NCBI RefSeq assembly: GCF_002699205.1 | Contig: NZ_PABT01000014.1 | Location: 496,001-560,000 of the forward strand | Direction: 5' to 3' | Length of the DNA: 64,000 nucleotides | DNA from: Allomuricauda sp. | GTDB lineage: Bacteria > Bacteroidota > Bacteroidia > Flavobacteriales > Flavobacteriaceae | Part shown: positions 38,033-45,473 of the stretch, piece by piece | How the letters are laid out: each line of letters opens with the position of its first letter | Position numbering within the stretch: position 1 is the first letter of the stretch | Position numbers and translations under genes: made by a program | Notes under the pieces: model-generated | What the model was told of the DNA's origin: nothing | The model's input: the letters and a program-made list of their open reading frames with translations, nothing else | The model's database searches: none

Positions 38033-38076
38033 TGCAACTTTGTTGCAAATGTAGTTATATAATTTATTGTTGCAAC
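38033..38076 (-). promoter_or_regulatory. merC-folE promoter with TGCAAC/GTTGCA operators
   Basis: On the minus strand TTG (38075-38073), 19 bases, then TACATTTG (38053-38046): a perfect Bacteroidota promoter. The -33 sits inside the palindrome GTTGCAAC (38069-38076). A second palindrome, TGCAAC-TTT-GTTGCA (38033-38047), begins inside the -7 box and covers the expected transcription start near 38039. A dimeric repressor of the Fur/Zur type would fit this spacing and gene context; the identity of the regulator is inference. Confidence 0.7.
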
Positions 38077-38079
38077 CCA

Positions 38080-38428
38080 GGCGTAATAAATTTGTTCAAT
38101 GGGAATAATTGAAAAACACATTCTATAGCTATATAACTTGCCGAATTTCGAGATAATGGAAATGCATTTGGGCACCTGAACGTATTGATTAAACGACTTG
38201 GTTCAACTCCTAATATTTCCAAACGAAAAGTATTGGCGACCCAAACCATGGTTCAAGGTGTAAGTTAAACCTGGTTGCATTTGTATTAAAAGGCTGTTTT
38301 TTCAGGGCTGTGTCGTTGCCTTCGACATAAATTTTGGTATGTCCACCGATTCTATTAAGGTCATATCATATGAAAATTGTGCTTTTTGGTTGAACCGATA
38401 GGATCTTCCCTGTAACCAAGTTCAATTT
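38080..38428. other. Gene-poor gap with coding-like but broken reading frames
   Basis: This is the rest of the 428-base gap between merC and the small Cys/His-rich gene. No intact gene was recognised. The minus strand has a 51-codon stretch without stops (38365-38210) with ordinary composition (KIYVEGNDTALKKQPF). Other open stretches in the remaining frames are broken by stops. This may be a decayed gene or chance; no family could be assigned. Confidence 0.25.
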
Positions 38429-38432
38429 TTCA

Positions 38433-38440
38433 TATTTTTG
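38433..38440 (+). promoter_or_regulatory. Promoter -7 element of the small Cys/His-rich gene
   Basis: TATTTTTG, full match, with CTG at 38410-38412 (20-base spacer) as a partial -33. It ends 4 bases before the ATG at 38445, so transcription would begin at or next to the start codon (leaderless or nearly so). Confidence 0.45.
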
Positions 38441-38444
38441 GGTT

Positions 38445-38768
38445 ATGAAAGTCTTGGCGGTCATCTTGTCCACATTGATTGTGGTCCTGTCATCATATCC
38501 ATGTTGTCAGGATGTGGATTCCTGTCCAATATCTTCTTCCTTACATTATTGTGGGGAGAATGAATCGCATGATGATGCTCCCCATAAAAATGAATCACCA
38601 TGTTCCCCTTTCTACAATTGTGGTAGATGTTCTGGATTTACCATAAGCTACGAAGTAATCGATTTTGATGCTTTTGAACCTGATTTGGAAATACTTCCGG
38701 TACCATATATGGAGCCGCTTGCCAAAGAAGTTTATTTCCACGATTTAAAACCTCCCCGGGTCATTTGA
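38445..38768 (+). CDS. Small secreted Cys/His-rich protein (DUF6660-like)
   Basis: This 107-residue protein has a signal peptide (VLAVILSTLIVVLSSYPCC). The mature part holds seven Cys and three His, notably CGENESHDDAPHKNESPCSP and YNCGRCSGF. It resembles the DUF6660-type small proteins found ahead of metal TonB receptors in Flavobacteriia. A periplasmic metal-binding or sensing role is inferred from the residues and from the TonB receptor gene 86 bases downstream on the same strand. No enzyme motif was seen. Confidence 0.7.
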   Translation: MKVLAVILSTLIVVLSSYPCCQDVDSCPISSSLHYCGENESHDDAPHKNESPCSPFYNCGRCSGFTISYEVIDFDAFEPDLEILPVPYMEPLAKEVYFHDLKPPRVI

Positions 38769-38794
38769 GATATAGTTGTTGTTAGTTCAAAACA

Positions 38795-38822
38795 TTCTTG
38801 GCAATTCCTATAGGGCCAAGAA
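38795..38822. repeat. 8-base inverted repeat between the small Cys/His gene and the TonB receptor gene
   Basis: TTCTTGGC (38795-38802) and GCCAAGAA (38815-38822) with a 12-base loop. No T-tract follows, so an attenuating or mRNA-stabilising intercistronic hairpin, or an operator, is possible. Confidence 0.35.
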
Positions 38823-38854
38823 CACAATCACAATCGTTTCAAAAATCTAAATAA

Positions 38855-41032
38855 ATGAAATTTAAAATATTGATAGTGCTGTCCCTATTTGGGATGGTAT
38901 CCGTTTTTGCACAGAACACATTGGATATCACCGTAAAGGATTCCCATAGTGATGAACCATTGGTAGGGGTTACCGCAGTTTTTGAATCCCTCGAGATAGG
39001 TGCCATTTCAGATGAAAATGGCAACATACATATGGAAAATCTCCCCAACGGCACCTATACACTGCTTTTGAGTTATATGGGATATGCTCCTATAGAAAAA
39101 ACGTTCACATTTCCATTAGATCAAGTAGCTCAAGGTCAAACCTTTGCCATGGTCCCCCAAACAGAGGAAATGGAAGAAGTCACCTTGGTTTCTACAAGAA
39201 GTACGCGTACCATAGAAGATATCCCGACCAGAGTGGAGGTGATCGCTGGGGAGGAACTCTCCGAAAAAGGCAATATGAAACCGGGTGATATCCGTATGCT
39301 TTTAAACGAAAGTACCGGAATACGGACACAACAGACCTCGGCAACAAGTTACAATTCCAGTATCCGTATACAAGGTTTGGATGGCAAGTACACACAGCTG
39401 CTACGGGATGGATTCCCATTGTACTCTGGATTTGCCAGTGGCTTAAGCTTGATGCAAATTGCCCCTTTGGATCTTAAACAAGTTGAGGTTATCAAGGGGT
39501 CCAGCTCCACTTTGTATGGGGGAGGAGCCATTGCAGGGTTGGTAAACCTTATTTCCAAAACCCCGGAAGATACACCAGAGTTAAGTTTCATGGCCAATGC
39601 CACATCAGCCCTTGGTTTGGACTTGAGCGGGTTTTATTCGCAAAAGTTTGACAAAGTGGGAACTACCGTTTTTGCGTCCTACAATTTAGGTACGCCCTAT
39701 GACCCTGCCGATATTGGGTTGACAGCCATTCCGGAGTTTGACAGGGTCACCTTAAACCCCAAACTATATTGGTATCTGGACGAGAAGACCGAATTGATGT
39801 TGGGTTTGAACGCCATTTGGGAAGATCGTCTTGGCGGTAATATGGATTATGTTGAAGGAGAGGATGTAATTGACCCTTATTTTGAGTCTAACGAAACCGA
39901 AAGGCTCTCTACGCAAGTGGGATTTAAACATTCCTTCAATGATCAAGACCGAATAGAGGTCAAGAACAGTTTTAGTTTTTACGATAGGTCCATTGAAGTG
40001 CCCGATTTTACATTTTCTGGTTATCAACGGTCATCTTTTAGTGAACTGAACTATTCCAAGAATTTGGATGGTGGAACAGAATGGGTGTTCGGGGCAAATC
40101 TTTGGACGGAATATTTTAATGACACCAGGGAAGATGAGTCCGAAGCTTTGGACCAATCCTACCAGATTTTTGGATTGTTTGCCCAAAATGTATGGCCCAT
40201 TGATGAAACTTTGTCCTTGGAAACAGGTTTTCGGGCAGATTTCCATTCCGATTATGGTGCTATGGCCCTTCCTAGATTATCCTTGTTGTACGAACCCAGT
40301 CAAGCGTTGACATTCAGGTTGGGTGGAGGAATGGGCTATAAAACACCCACTGTGTTTACGGAAGATGCGGAACGGTTGCAATTTAGAAATGTGTTGCCCA
40401 TCGATATTGACCAAACCGATCTTGAGCGCTCCATTGGTGGTAATTTTGATATAAACTATAAATGGACACCCTTTCCCGGTGTGATCATGACCCTGAACAC
40501 CTTACTTTTCTATACTAAGATCGATGACCCCATGGTATTGGAATTAAATGACAATGGATACTATAGTTTTCTGCAGCCAGATGGCTATGTGGATACCCGT
40601 GGCGTGGAGGTCAACTTGAAAGTGAAGTATGGCGATTTTAAACTGTTCACCGGATATACCCATGCCAATGTAAAACAACATCAAGATGGAACGGTAAGTG
40701 ATTTTCCATTGGTGGCCAAACATCGTTTGAACAATGTATTGATGTATGAAAAAGAAGAGAAATTTTGGGTGGGATTGGAAGCCTATTATTACAGTCCGCA
40801 AAAGTTGAGCACGGGAGAAACGGGTCAATCTTATTGGATAATGGGACTTATGAGTGAAAAGAAGTTTGGTGAGAAATTTTCAATTTTCCTGAATTTCGAG
40901 AACTTTTTGGATACCCGCCAAACACGGTTTGATCAAATATATACGGGAAGTCTGAACGACCCGCAGTTTTTGGATATTTATGCCCCTGTGGATGGGTTTG
41001 TGGTAAATGGCGGAGTGAAAATCAAGCTTTAG
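38855..41032 (+). CDS. TonB-dependent receptor, probable metal/metallophore uptake
   Basis: This 725-residue outer-membrane receptor has a signal peptide (ILIVLSLFGMVSVFAQ), then a carboxypeptidase-like regulatory domain (about residues 22-100, ITVKDSHSDEPLVGVTAVF). The plug follows, with RTIEDIPTRVEVIAGEEL near 118 and VEVIKGSSSTLYGGGAIAGLVN near 210. The beta-barrel runs to the C-terminus. There is no SusD partner, so glycan uptake is unlikely. The preceding Cys/His-rich small gene and the neighbouring MbnP/MbnH set point to copper or another metal (inference). The substrate is not fixed by sequence. Confidence 0.88.
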   Translation: MKFKILIVLSLFGMVSVFAQNTLDITVKDSHSDEPLVGVTAVFESLEIGAISDENGNIHMENLPNGTYTLLLSYMGYAPIEKTFTFPLDQVAQGQTFAMVPQTEEMEEVTLVSTRSTRTIEDIPTRVEVIAGEELSEKGNMKPGDIRMLLNESTGIRTQQTSATSYNSSIRIQGLDGKYTQLLRDGFPLYSGFASGLSLMQIAPLDLKQVEVIKGSSSTLYGGGAIAGLVNLISKTPEDTPELSFMANATSALGLDLSGFYSQKFDKVGTTVFASYNLGTPYDPADIGLTAIPEFDRVTLNPKLYWYLDEKTELMLGLNAIWEDRLGGNMDYVEGEDVIDPYFESNETERLSTQVGFKHSFNDQDRIEVKNSFSFYDRSIEVPDFTFSGYQRSSFSELNYSKNLDGGTEWVFGANLWTEYFNDTREDESEALDQSYQIFGLFAQNVWPIDETLSLETGFRADFHSDYGAMALPRLSLLYEPSQALTFRLGGGMGYKTPTVFTEDAERLQFRNVLPIDIDQTDLERSIGGNFDINYKWTPFPGVIMTLNTLLFYTKIDDPMVLELNDNGYYSFLQPDGYVDTRGVEVNLKVKYGDFKLFTGYTHANVKQHQDGTVSDFPLVAKHRLNNVLMYEKEEKFWVGLEAYYYSPQKLSTGETGQSYWIMGLMSEKKFGEKFSIFLNFENFLDTRQTRFDQIYTGSLNDPQFLDIYAPVDGFVVNGGVKIKL

Positions 41033-41052
41033 CCAAAACCAGATTGAATGGA

Positions 41053-41195
41053 ATGAAGCTGCCTAAAAAAGTCGATTTACGTCAACCTGAACTTGATTCA
41101 GGTTCTCATCATAATTTGCACATCAGCATAATGGGATTCCGAATTTAATTCAGAATGACGCATTTCCATACATTTTAGCCAGCTTCATCTTTTTT
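41053..41195 (+). terminator. Terminator stem of the TonB receptor gene, split by an inserted repeat
   Basis: ATGAAGCTGCCTAAAA (41053-41068) pairs with TTTTAGCCAGCTTCAT (41173-41188) with one mismatch, followed by CTTTTTT. The two arms are 104 bases apart because a separate inverted-repeat element (41080-41160) sits in the loop. Confidence 0.6.
41080..41160. repeat. 81-base MITE/REP-like element
   Basis: The element starts CGTCAACCTGAAC and ends ATTCAGAATGACG. Its two about 30-base ends are imperfect inverted repeats of each other (about two thirds identical, starting with a perfect CGTCA/TGACG). Left-end text of the kind CCTGAACTTGATTCAGG is characteristic of a dispersed repeat in Flavobacteriia. 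It carries no gene. Confidence 0.6.
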
Positions 41196-41198
41196 ATG

Positions 41199-42179
41199 TC
41201 AAATATTGATGTTAAAGTACACGGAGAACCTGCTTTTGACCTCAACCTTTCCGTTGTTCAGATCCTGTGCAATGGGCAACATGGTGGAAACACCAAGTGC
41301 ATATTGGTTGTAATTTAGTTCGGCGCCCAATTTGCCAAAAAAAGCACTTCCCCCCGTATCGGCTACCTCTAAACCGTATTCTTCATTTTTGTCGAAATAC
41401 TCACCGCCAACACCAAGTTGGGGGGTTAACGCAAAATTAGTCCCAAAATAATAGGTTTTGTATGTGTTGAGAGCGTAATTGAATTGATTTCCAAAACGAT
41501 ATTCTTTTTCATTTTTGGATTTTATGGTGTAATTGGCCATTACGGACAAGCCCCAATTTCTATGGGTGATACCATAATTTGCGGCCAGCAAATAATCCCA
41601 GCTGCCCGTTCCCAATTGAAAACTGGGGTTGACACTGCCTTCCAGGTTTGCCTCATCAAACTTGCCCGTGGGTATTTTAACTCCGCCCCCCAGTTGCAAG
41701 GTATGTTGTGGTTTGATTGAAATGATGCTGTCCGGGGTTTGTTTAAGTATCTGATAGAACCCTAGAATGGTGGCATCGCCCATTCCGTCAATGTTCTGTT
41801 CCGTGTTATCCGCAAATTCCCTGGAATGGAATTGATAGGGGAGTACGGCATTGACGATAAAGCGTTCCCCAAGTGGAATCTGGGTCCACAATTGTAAGGT
41901 GTTGAAGTGTTCATCGATCCACGGTGAATTGGCAAAAATCCCATCACGGGACCGGTAGTTTTGAGAGATATATCTAAGTCCGATAAAATTATTGTTCAGC
42001 CCTGTACCAAAACCCATGCTCCCACCATTTCCACTACAGCCGCAGGTGTCACAAAAATCATCGTACATCATCAAAGTTGCCGATGTGGTTTGGGGGCAAG
42101 GTTTTGTGGGTATTTCATTCGGTTTGACAGATTGGGTACCTGTGATCAGCAAAAAAGCAATTAAAGTGTATGTTTTCAT
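41199..42179 (-). CDS. Outer-membrane beta-barrel protein of an MbnP/MbnH operon
   Basis: This 326-residue protein has a signal peptide followed by a short Cys-rich segment (CDTCGCSGNGGSMGFGTGLN, residues about 38-57). The remainder is amphipathic strands ending in an aromatic/hydrophobic residue pattern (SRFSVYFNINI), typical of an outer-membrane barrel of the transporter/phenol-degradation MetA-like type. The CDTCGCSG box just after export looks like a metal or disulfide site. Its start lies 3 bases after the diheme peroxidase stop. A role in metal passage or in seating the MbnP protein is inference. Confidence 0.72.
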   Translation of the reverse strand: MKTYTLIAFLLITGTQSVKPNEIPTKPCPQTTSATLMMYDDFCDTCGCSGNGGSMGFGTGLNNNFIGLRYISQNYRSRDGIFANSPWIDEHFNTLQLWTQIPLGERFIVNAVLPYQFHSREFADNTEQNIDGMGDATILGFYQILKQTPDSIISIKPQHTLQLGGGVKIPTGKFDEANLEGSVNPSFQLGTGSWDYLLAANYGITHRNWGLSVMANYTIKSKNEKEYRFGNQFNYALNTYKTYYFGTNFALTPQLGVGGEYFDKNEEYGLEVADTGGSAFFGKLGAELNYNQYALGVSTMLPIAQDLNNGKVEVKSRFSVYFNINI

Positions 42180-42182
42180 AAG

Positions 42183-43226
42183 TTAGTATTCGGCGAATCG
42201 TTCGTCATTAATAAATTCCTCATCGGTAAGGGTGTTCAAAAAAGCAATTAGTGCAAGTTTTTCAGTATCGTTTAAAGAAATTCCCAGACCTTCTTCGGTT
42301 TTGAGCAAGGGATCCAGAGTAGGGGAGTCCTGTACGCCATTTTGATAAAAGTTCAGTACGGATTCCAAACTTCCAAATCTTCCATCGTGCATATAAGGGG
42401 CGGTAAGGGCGACATTTCTTAAACTGGGTACCTTGAACTTATAATTGTCTTCGGCACTGCCACTTACCAAGGCCCTGCCCAAGTCGTTGATGTTCGGGTT
42501 TGGCGGGAGCCCATTGTTCCTGAAACTTCCATCGGAAAATAGGTCGGTGTTATGGCAACTAGCGCACTTTTCATTAAAAATGGACAAACCTTCGAGTTCC
42601 TGCTCGGTCAAGGTAACCCCATCCTCATTACGAACATATTTGTCATATTTGGAGTTGTAGGATACCATCATCACCATGAACTGTGCAATGGCTTTCAAAA
42701 AGTTTTCGTGAGTTACACCGCCATCCTCAAATGCGGCATTGAATGCTTTTTGATAATCGCTATCGGCCTGTAATTTTTCAAGAACACCCGTCATGGTTTC
42801 CCCCATTTCCACTTCATTGGTAATGGGAATAATGGGGAACAGATCCAAATGGCTGGTGGCCCCATCCCATGCAAATTCGGAGAAAAAAGCCATATTGGCG
42901 ATCGAAGGGGTGTTCCGGGTCCCTTCCAAATCATCTATGCCATGGCTGAATTGATGTCCGTGATGGGTAAAGGAATACCGCTGTTCATGACAAAAGCCGC
43001 AAGAAATGAACCCGTTGGCGGATAATTTACCATCGTAGAACAATTTTTTTCCCAAAGCAAAACCAAGCTTGGTAGGAGGATTTTCCTCTATATCATAAAC
43101 CATTGGGGGGAAGTTGGAGGGAATGGTAACGGCCAACCGCTCATCTTCCTCCACCTCAATGTATCCGGAATCATCATGGCAAGAGCCCAATACCAAAAGC
43201 AATGGAATCCATAATAGATATTTCAT
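42183..43226 (-). CDS. MbnH/MauG-like diheme cytochrome c peroxidase lipoprotein
   Basis: This 347-residue protein has a lipoprotein signal peptide ending LVLGSC. It carries two c-type heme sites, C76-G-F-C79-H80 and C221-A-S-C224-H225, with RNTPSIANMAF and SLRNVALTAPYMHDGRFGSLESVL, the conserved blocks of the CCP/MauG family. Next to an MbnP gene it best fits MbnH, the enzyme that oxidises a specific Trp of MbnP to kynurenine to create a Cu(I) site. Ordinary H2O2 peroxidase activity is the alternative. It lies in one operon with MbnP (upstream) and the barrel protein (downstream). Confidence 0.85.
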   Translation of the reverse strand: MKYLLWIPLLLVLGSCHDDSGYIEVEEDERLAVTIPSNFPPMVYDIEENPPTKLGFALGKKLFYDGKLSANGFISCGFCHEQRYSFTHHGHQFSHGIDDLEGTRNTPSIANMAFFSEFAWDGATSHLDLFPIIPITNEVEMGETMTGVLEKLQADSDYQKAFNAAFEDGGVTHENFLKAIAQFMVMMVSYNSKYDKYVRNEDGVTLTEQELEGLSIFNEKCASCHNTDLFSDGSFRNNGLPPNPNINDLGRALVSGSAEDNYKFKVPSLRNVALTAPYMHDGRFGSLESVLNFYQNGVQDSPTLDPLLKTEEGLGISLNDTEKLALIAFLNTLTDEEFINDERFAEY

Positions 43227-43282
43227 AACATTTTATGGGTTAAGGTTAAGGGCTGCCCTGAATGGACAGCCCATAAACTCAT

Positions 43283-44086
43283 TTAGTGGGCGCTACCGTC
43301 CCCATTGTGTACATGGTCCACAGAGAACATGGTTGAGACGTTCGCTGCAATCTTGGGTGATTTTTCTTCACTGACCATAATGACTGCCTGTTCCGACAGG
43401 GATATCTTGTTGGTGCCATCCAGAATGTCACTGGCATCCACAACTAGATGTATGATCGGTGACAGATCATCACTGACCAAGGCTTCGGTTTCCAAAGCCA
43501 ATGTGGTTTCCTTGTAGTTGTCCAAACTAGAGCCATGGCTGCCCATGTGTATTTGAAAATTAGTGGCCTCGGTAACCGTTGGAGAAGTGAAAGTACCCTC
43601 AAAATTCAGGAACTTGTAACCTGCTTGCCAGGACCACATCATGTTGTTTTCTTCCGCTTTTGAAAGAAAATCACCTTGTCCTTCGGCACCTTGAAGGTAT
43701 TTTTCCTGATCCACACCTATCCCGAATGTCAGAGACGTATATTTTCCGGCTGGTATATCGGTCAGAACAACCTCGGTACTCCCGGTTTCTTCACTGGTGA
43801 TAAAATAACTATCATCTTTGGGATAGGTGAAAATATTACCATCCTCGTCGGTCAACCTAAAGTTACTGACGATATAGTTCAGGCGGGTCACTGTAAGGGT
43901 CTCGTTCTGTGAATTGGTATAGCTTGAAGCAGATAAAAGGAGATCATCACCTGCCATACTGTTGTCAAACTCAATTATGACCGTCCCCGTTCCGGTAAGG
44001 TCAGAGGATGCGTCATCGTCACTACTACATGAGGCTGCAAGAGCAACCAATAACAAAAAAGCTGATATTTTATAAAATGATTTCAT
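43283..44086 (-). CDS. MbnP-family copper-binding lipoprotein
   Basis: This 267-residue protein from the ATG at 44086 (a TTG four codons earlier is less likely) has a lipoprotein signal ending LAASC followed by SSDDDASS. The body is a beta-sandwich with LTVTRLNYIVSNFRLTDEDG, GKYTSLTFGIGVDQEKY, and MMW151SW153QAGYKFLNFEGTF. The last is the MbnP hallmark with the Trp pair, and it is followed by FQIHMGSHG. MbnP proteins bind Cu(I) after the partner MbnH turns a Trp into kynurenine. The C-terminus has VDHVHNGDGSAH, extra His ligands. Which Trp is modified cannot be told from sequence alone. Confidence 0.85.
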   Translation of the reverse strand: MKSFYKISAFLLLVALAASCSSDDDASSDLTGTGTVIIEFDNSMAGDDLLLSASSYTNSQNETLTVTRLNYIVSNFRLTDEDGNIFTYPKDDSYFITSEETGSTEVVLTDIPAGKYTSLTFGIGVDQEKYLQGAEGQGDFLSKAEENNMMWSWQAGYKFLNFEGTFTSPTVTEATNFQIHMGSHGSSLDNYKETTLALETEALVSDDLSPIIHLVVDASDILDGTNKISLSEQAVIMVSEEKSPKIAANVSTMFSVDHVHNGDGSAH

Positions 44087-44264
44087 GGTTGATTTCAATT
44101 ATGATATGATGGGAAAGCCCAACTATGTGAACATAGGGCTCCCTTTGTTAAGAATATTTAATGAAAAACTTCTGGCCTTACAATGTGAAGGCAATCGGAA
44201 AATAATGGCATATAAGATTGTCTTCCCTAATAAAATGGGAAGTCTTCAAATCTGCCAATGGAAA

Positions 44265-44633
44265 TCAACAGTTGGGTGGGTGAAAAATGAAATCAATGAA
44301 TTGTCTTGGCTCTCCAACATGTAGAATGGGTAAGCCATTTTTTTTGTGGAATTTTACTGGAAGATCTAGGAGAAGAATTTGAACAAAACCTATTGGATAC
44401 TCCTTTAGATCTATGGCAGGTAGATTTTGTTGTTTTTCATTTTGCTCTTCTTGCAACATTTTGGACAGATAGCATTTTCCGTTACAGTTGAGCATGGGCT
44501 TGTCTTTGTTGACACAAAGGTATTCTGCTATATAATCTTGGTTCACCACATATTCAAACACGGGCAACACTGGTTTGAACATTGCCATCAGGTATAGAAA
44601 AGTGAATAATATGGACAACCCTTTAATTCTCAA
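44265..44633 (-). CDS. Small Cys-rich membrane-anchored protein of the MbnP operon
   Basis: This is a 122-residue protein. An N-terminal hydrophobic helix (GLSILFTFLYLMAMFKPVLPV) is followed by EYLCVNKDKPMLNCNGKCYLSKML, with three Cys spaced for metal binding, and a charged, Gln/Glu-rich linker. Similar short proteins with this C..C-x-GKC box recur in Bacteroidota beside metal-uptake genes; no function is known. The start is a TTG at 44633 because later ATGs would delete the signal/anchor. A perfect -7 box lies 22 bases upstream inside an 18-base palindrome. MbnP follows after 178 bases. Confidence 0.68.
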   Translation of the reverse strand: MRIKGLSILFTFLYLMAMFKPVLPVFEYVVNQDYIAEYLCVNKDKPMLNCNGKCYLSKMLQEEQNEKQQNLPAIDLKEYPIGFVQILLLDLPVKFHKKNGLPILHVGEPRQFIDFIFHPPNC

Positions 44634-44643
44634 GGAAAATTAA

Positions 44644-44662
44644 ATATTTGGAGCCAAATATA
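44644..44662 (-). promoter_or_regulatory. Promoter and 18-base palindromic operator before the Cys-rich/MbnP operon
   Basis: ATATTTGGAGCCAAATAT (44644-44661) is a perfect 8-2-8 palindrome. Its right arm, read on the minus strand, forms the -7 box TATATTTG (44662-44655). The expected transcription start lies within the palindrome, the position of a classical repressor site. Confidence 0.6.
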
Positions 44663-44750
44663 GGAAGTTTTTTTACATGCCTTTTATAAATGGGCATGCG
44701 AAAATTTCATCAGGAAGGTGTTTTTTTATTGCTGCACCTTTTTTTGACTA

Positions 44751-45467
44751 CTACAGGGAATTGTTCTCGATGTATGTTTGAAATTTTTCTTTGTGTTGAT
44801 CCGAAACCGTGATTTGGACATTGTTTATTAAAACTAAACCGCGCTCCACTTCTTCAATATGACTTAGACTCACAATGAACGATCGATTTACTCTCATGAA
44901 CTTCTCTGGAGGCAGTTCCTGCTCCAACGACTTCAGTGTCATTAGGGTCAGGATCGGACTGGGATTGTCTTTTATCCAAATTTTCACATAATCTTTTAGT
45001 CCCTCGAAATACAGTACATCGTTCAGTGCTATCTTAAGCTGCTTATAACCGGATTTTACAAATAGGAAATCTTTCTTGGGATTGGCGGTCACATGCAATC
45101 CCGGTTGGATCCTGTCCAGAGCCTTCTGTGCGGCCGCCACAAACTCTGCATAATCAAATGGTTTGAGCAAATAATCCACTGCATCCACCTTGAATCCTTC
45201 CAAGGCATACTGGTCAAAAGCCGTGGTAAAGATCACCTTTGCCCTATCTTTTACGATTTTGGACAGTCCCATGCCGCTTAAATCTGGCATTTGAATGTCC
45301 AAGAAAAGAAGATCCACTGGATTTTCATTGAAATAATCCAAGGCTTCTATGGCGTTGGAAAATGAGTTTTTCAGCTCCAAAAAAGGGGTTTTTTCCACAT
45401 AACTCTCCAAAAGTTGGAGGGCCATGGGCTCATCATCAACAGCAATACAGCTAATTAAGGTTTCCAT
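44751..45467 (-). CDS. LytTR-family response regulator
   Basis: This is a 238-residue two-domain regulator. The receiver (ISCIAVDDEPMALQLLESY at the start) has the phospho-acceptor in VDLLFLDIQMPDLSG near residue 55. The conserved Lys is in VDYLLKPFDYAEFV near 103. The C-terminal LytTR DNA-binding domain covers about 135-238 (LNDVLYFEGLKDYVKIW...FMRVNRSFIVSLSHIEEVERG). It is encoded 6 bases after the histidine kinase, at the end of the tolC-macAB operon, so it probably controls that operon or envelope stress genes. Confidence 0.92.
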   Translation of the reverse strand: METLISCIAVDDEPMALQLLESYVEKTPFLELKNSFSNAIEALDYFNENPVDLLFLDIQMPDLSGMGLSKIVKDRAKVIFTTAFDQYALEGFKVDAVDYLLKPFDYAEFVAAAQKALDRIQPGLHVTANPKKDFLFVKSGYKQLKIALNDVLYFEGLKDYVKIWIKDNPSPILTLMTLKSLEQELPPEKFMRVNRSFIVSLSHIEEVERGLVLINNVQITVSDQHKEKFQTYIENNSL

Positions 45468-45473
45468 AAAAGA

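Noticed and set aside
38064..38249. 61-codon minus-strand frame ahead of merC
   Set aside because: It would start and run through the merC promoter region and has no signal, motif or ribosome-binding site; treated as part of the uninterpreted gap.
44660..44750. Terminators after the LytTR gene (CATGCC/GGCATG and AAGGTG/CACCTT inverted repeats)
   Set aside because: Neither stem is followed by a T-tract on the minus strand, the direction of transcription.
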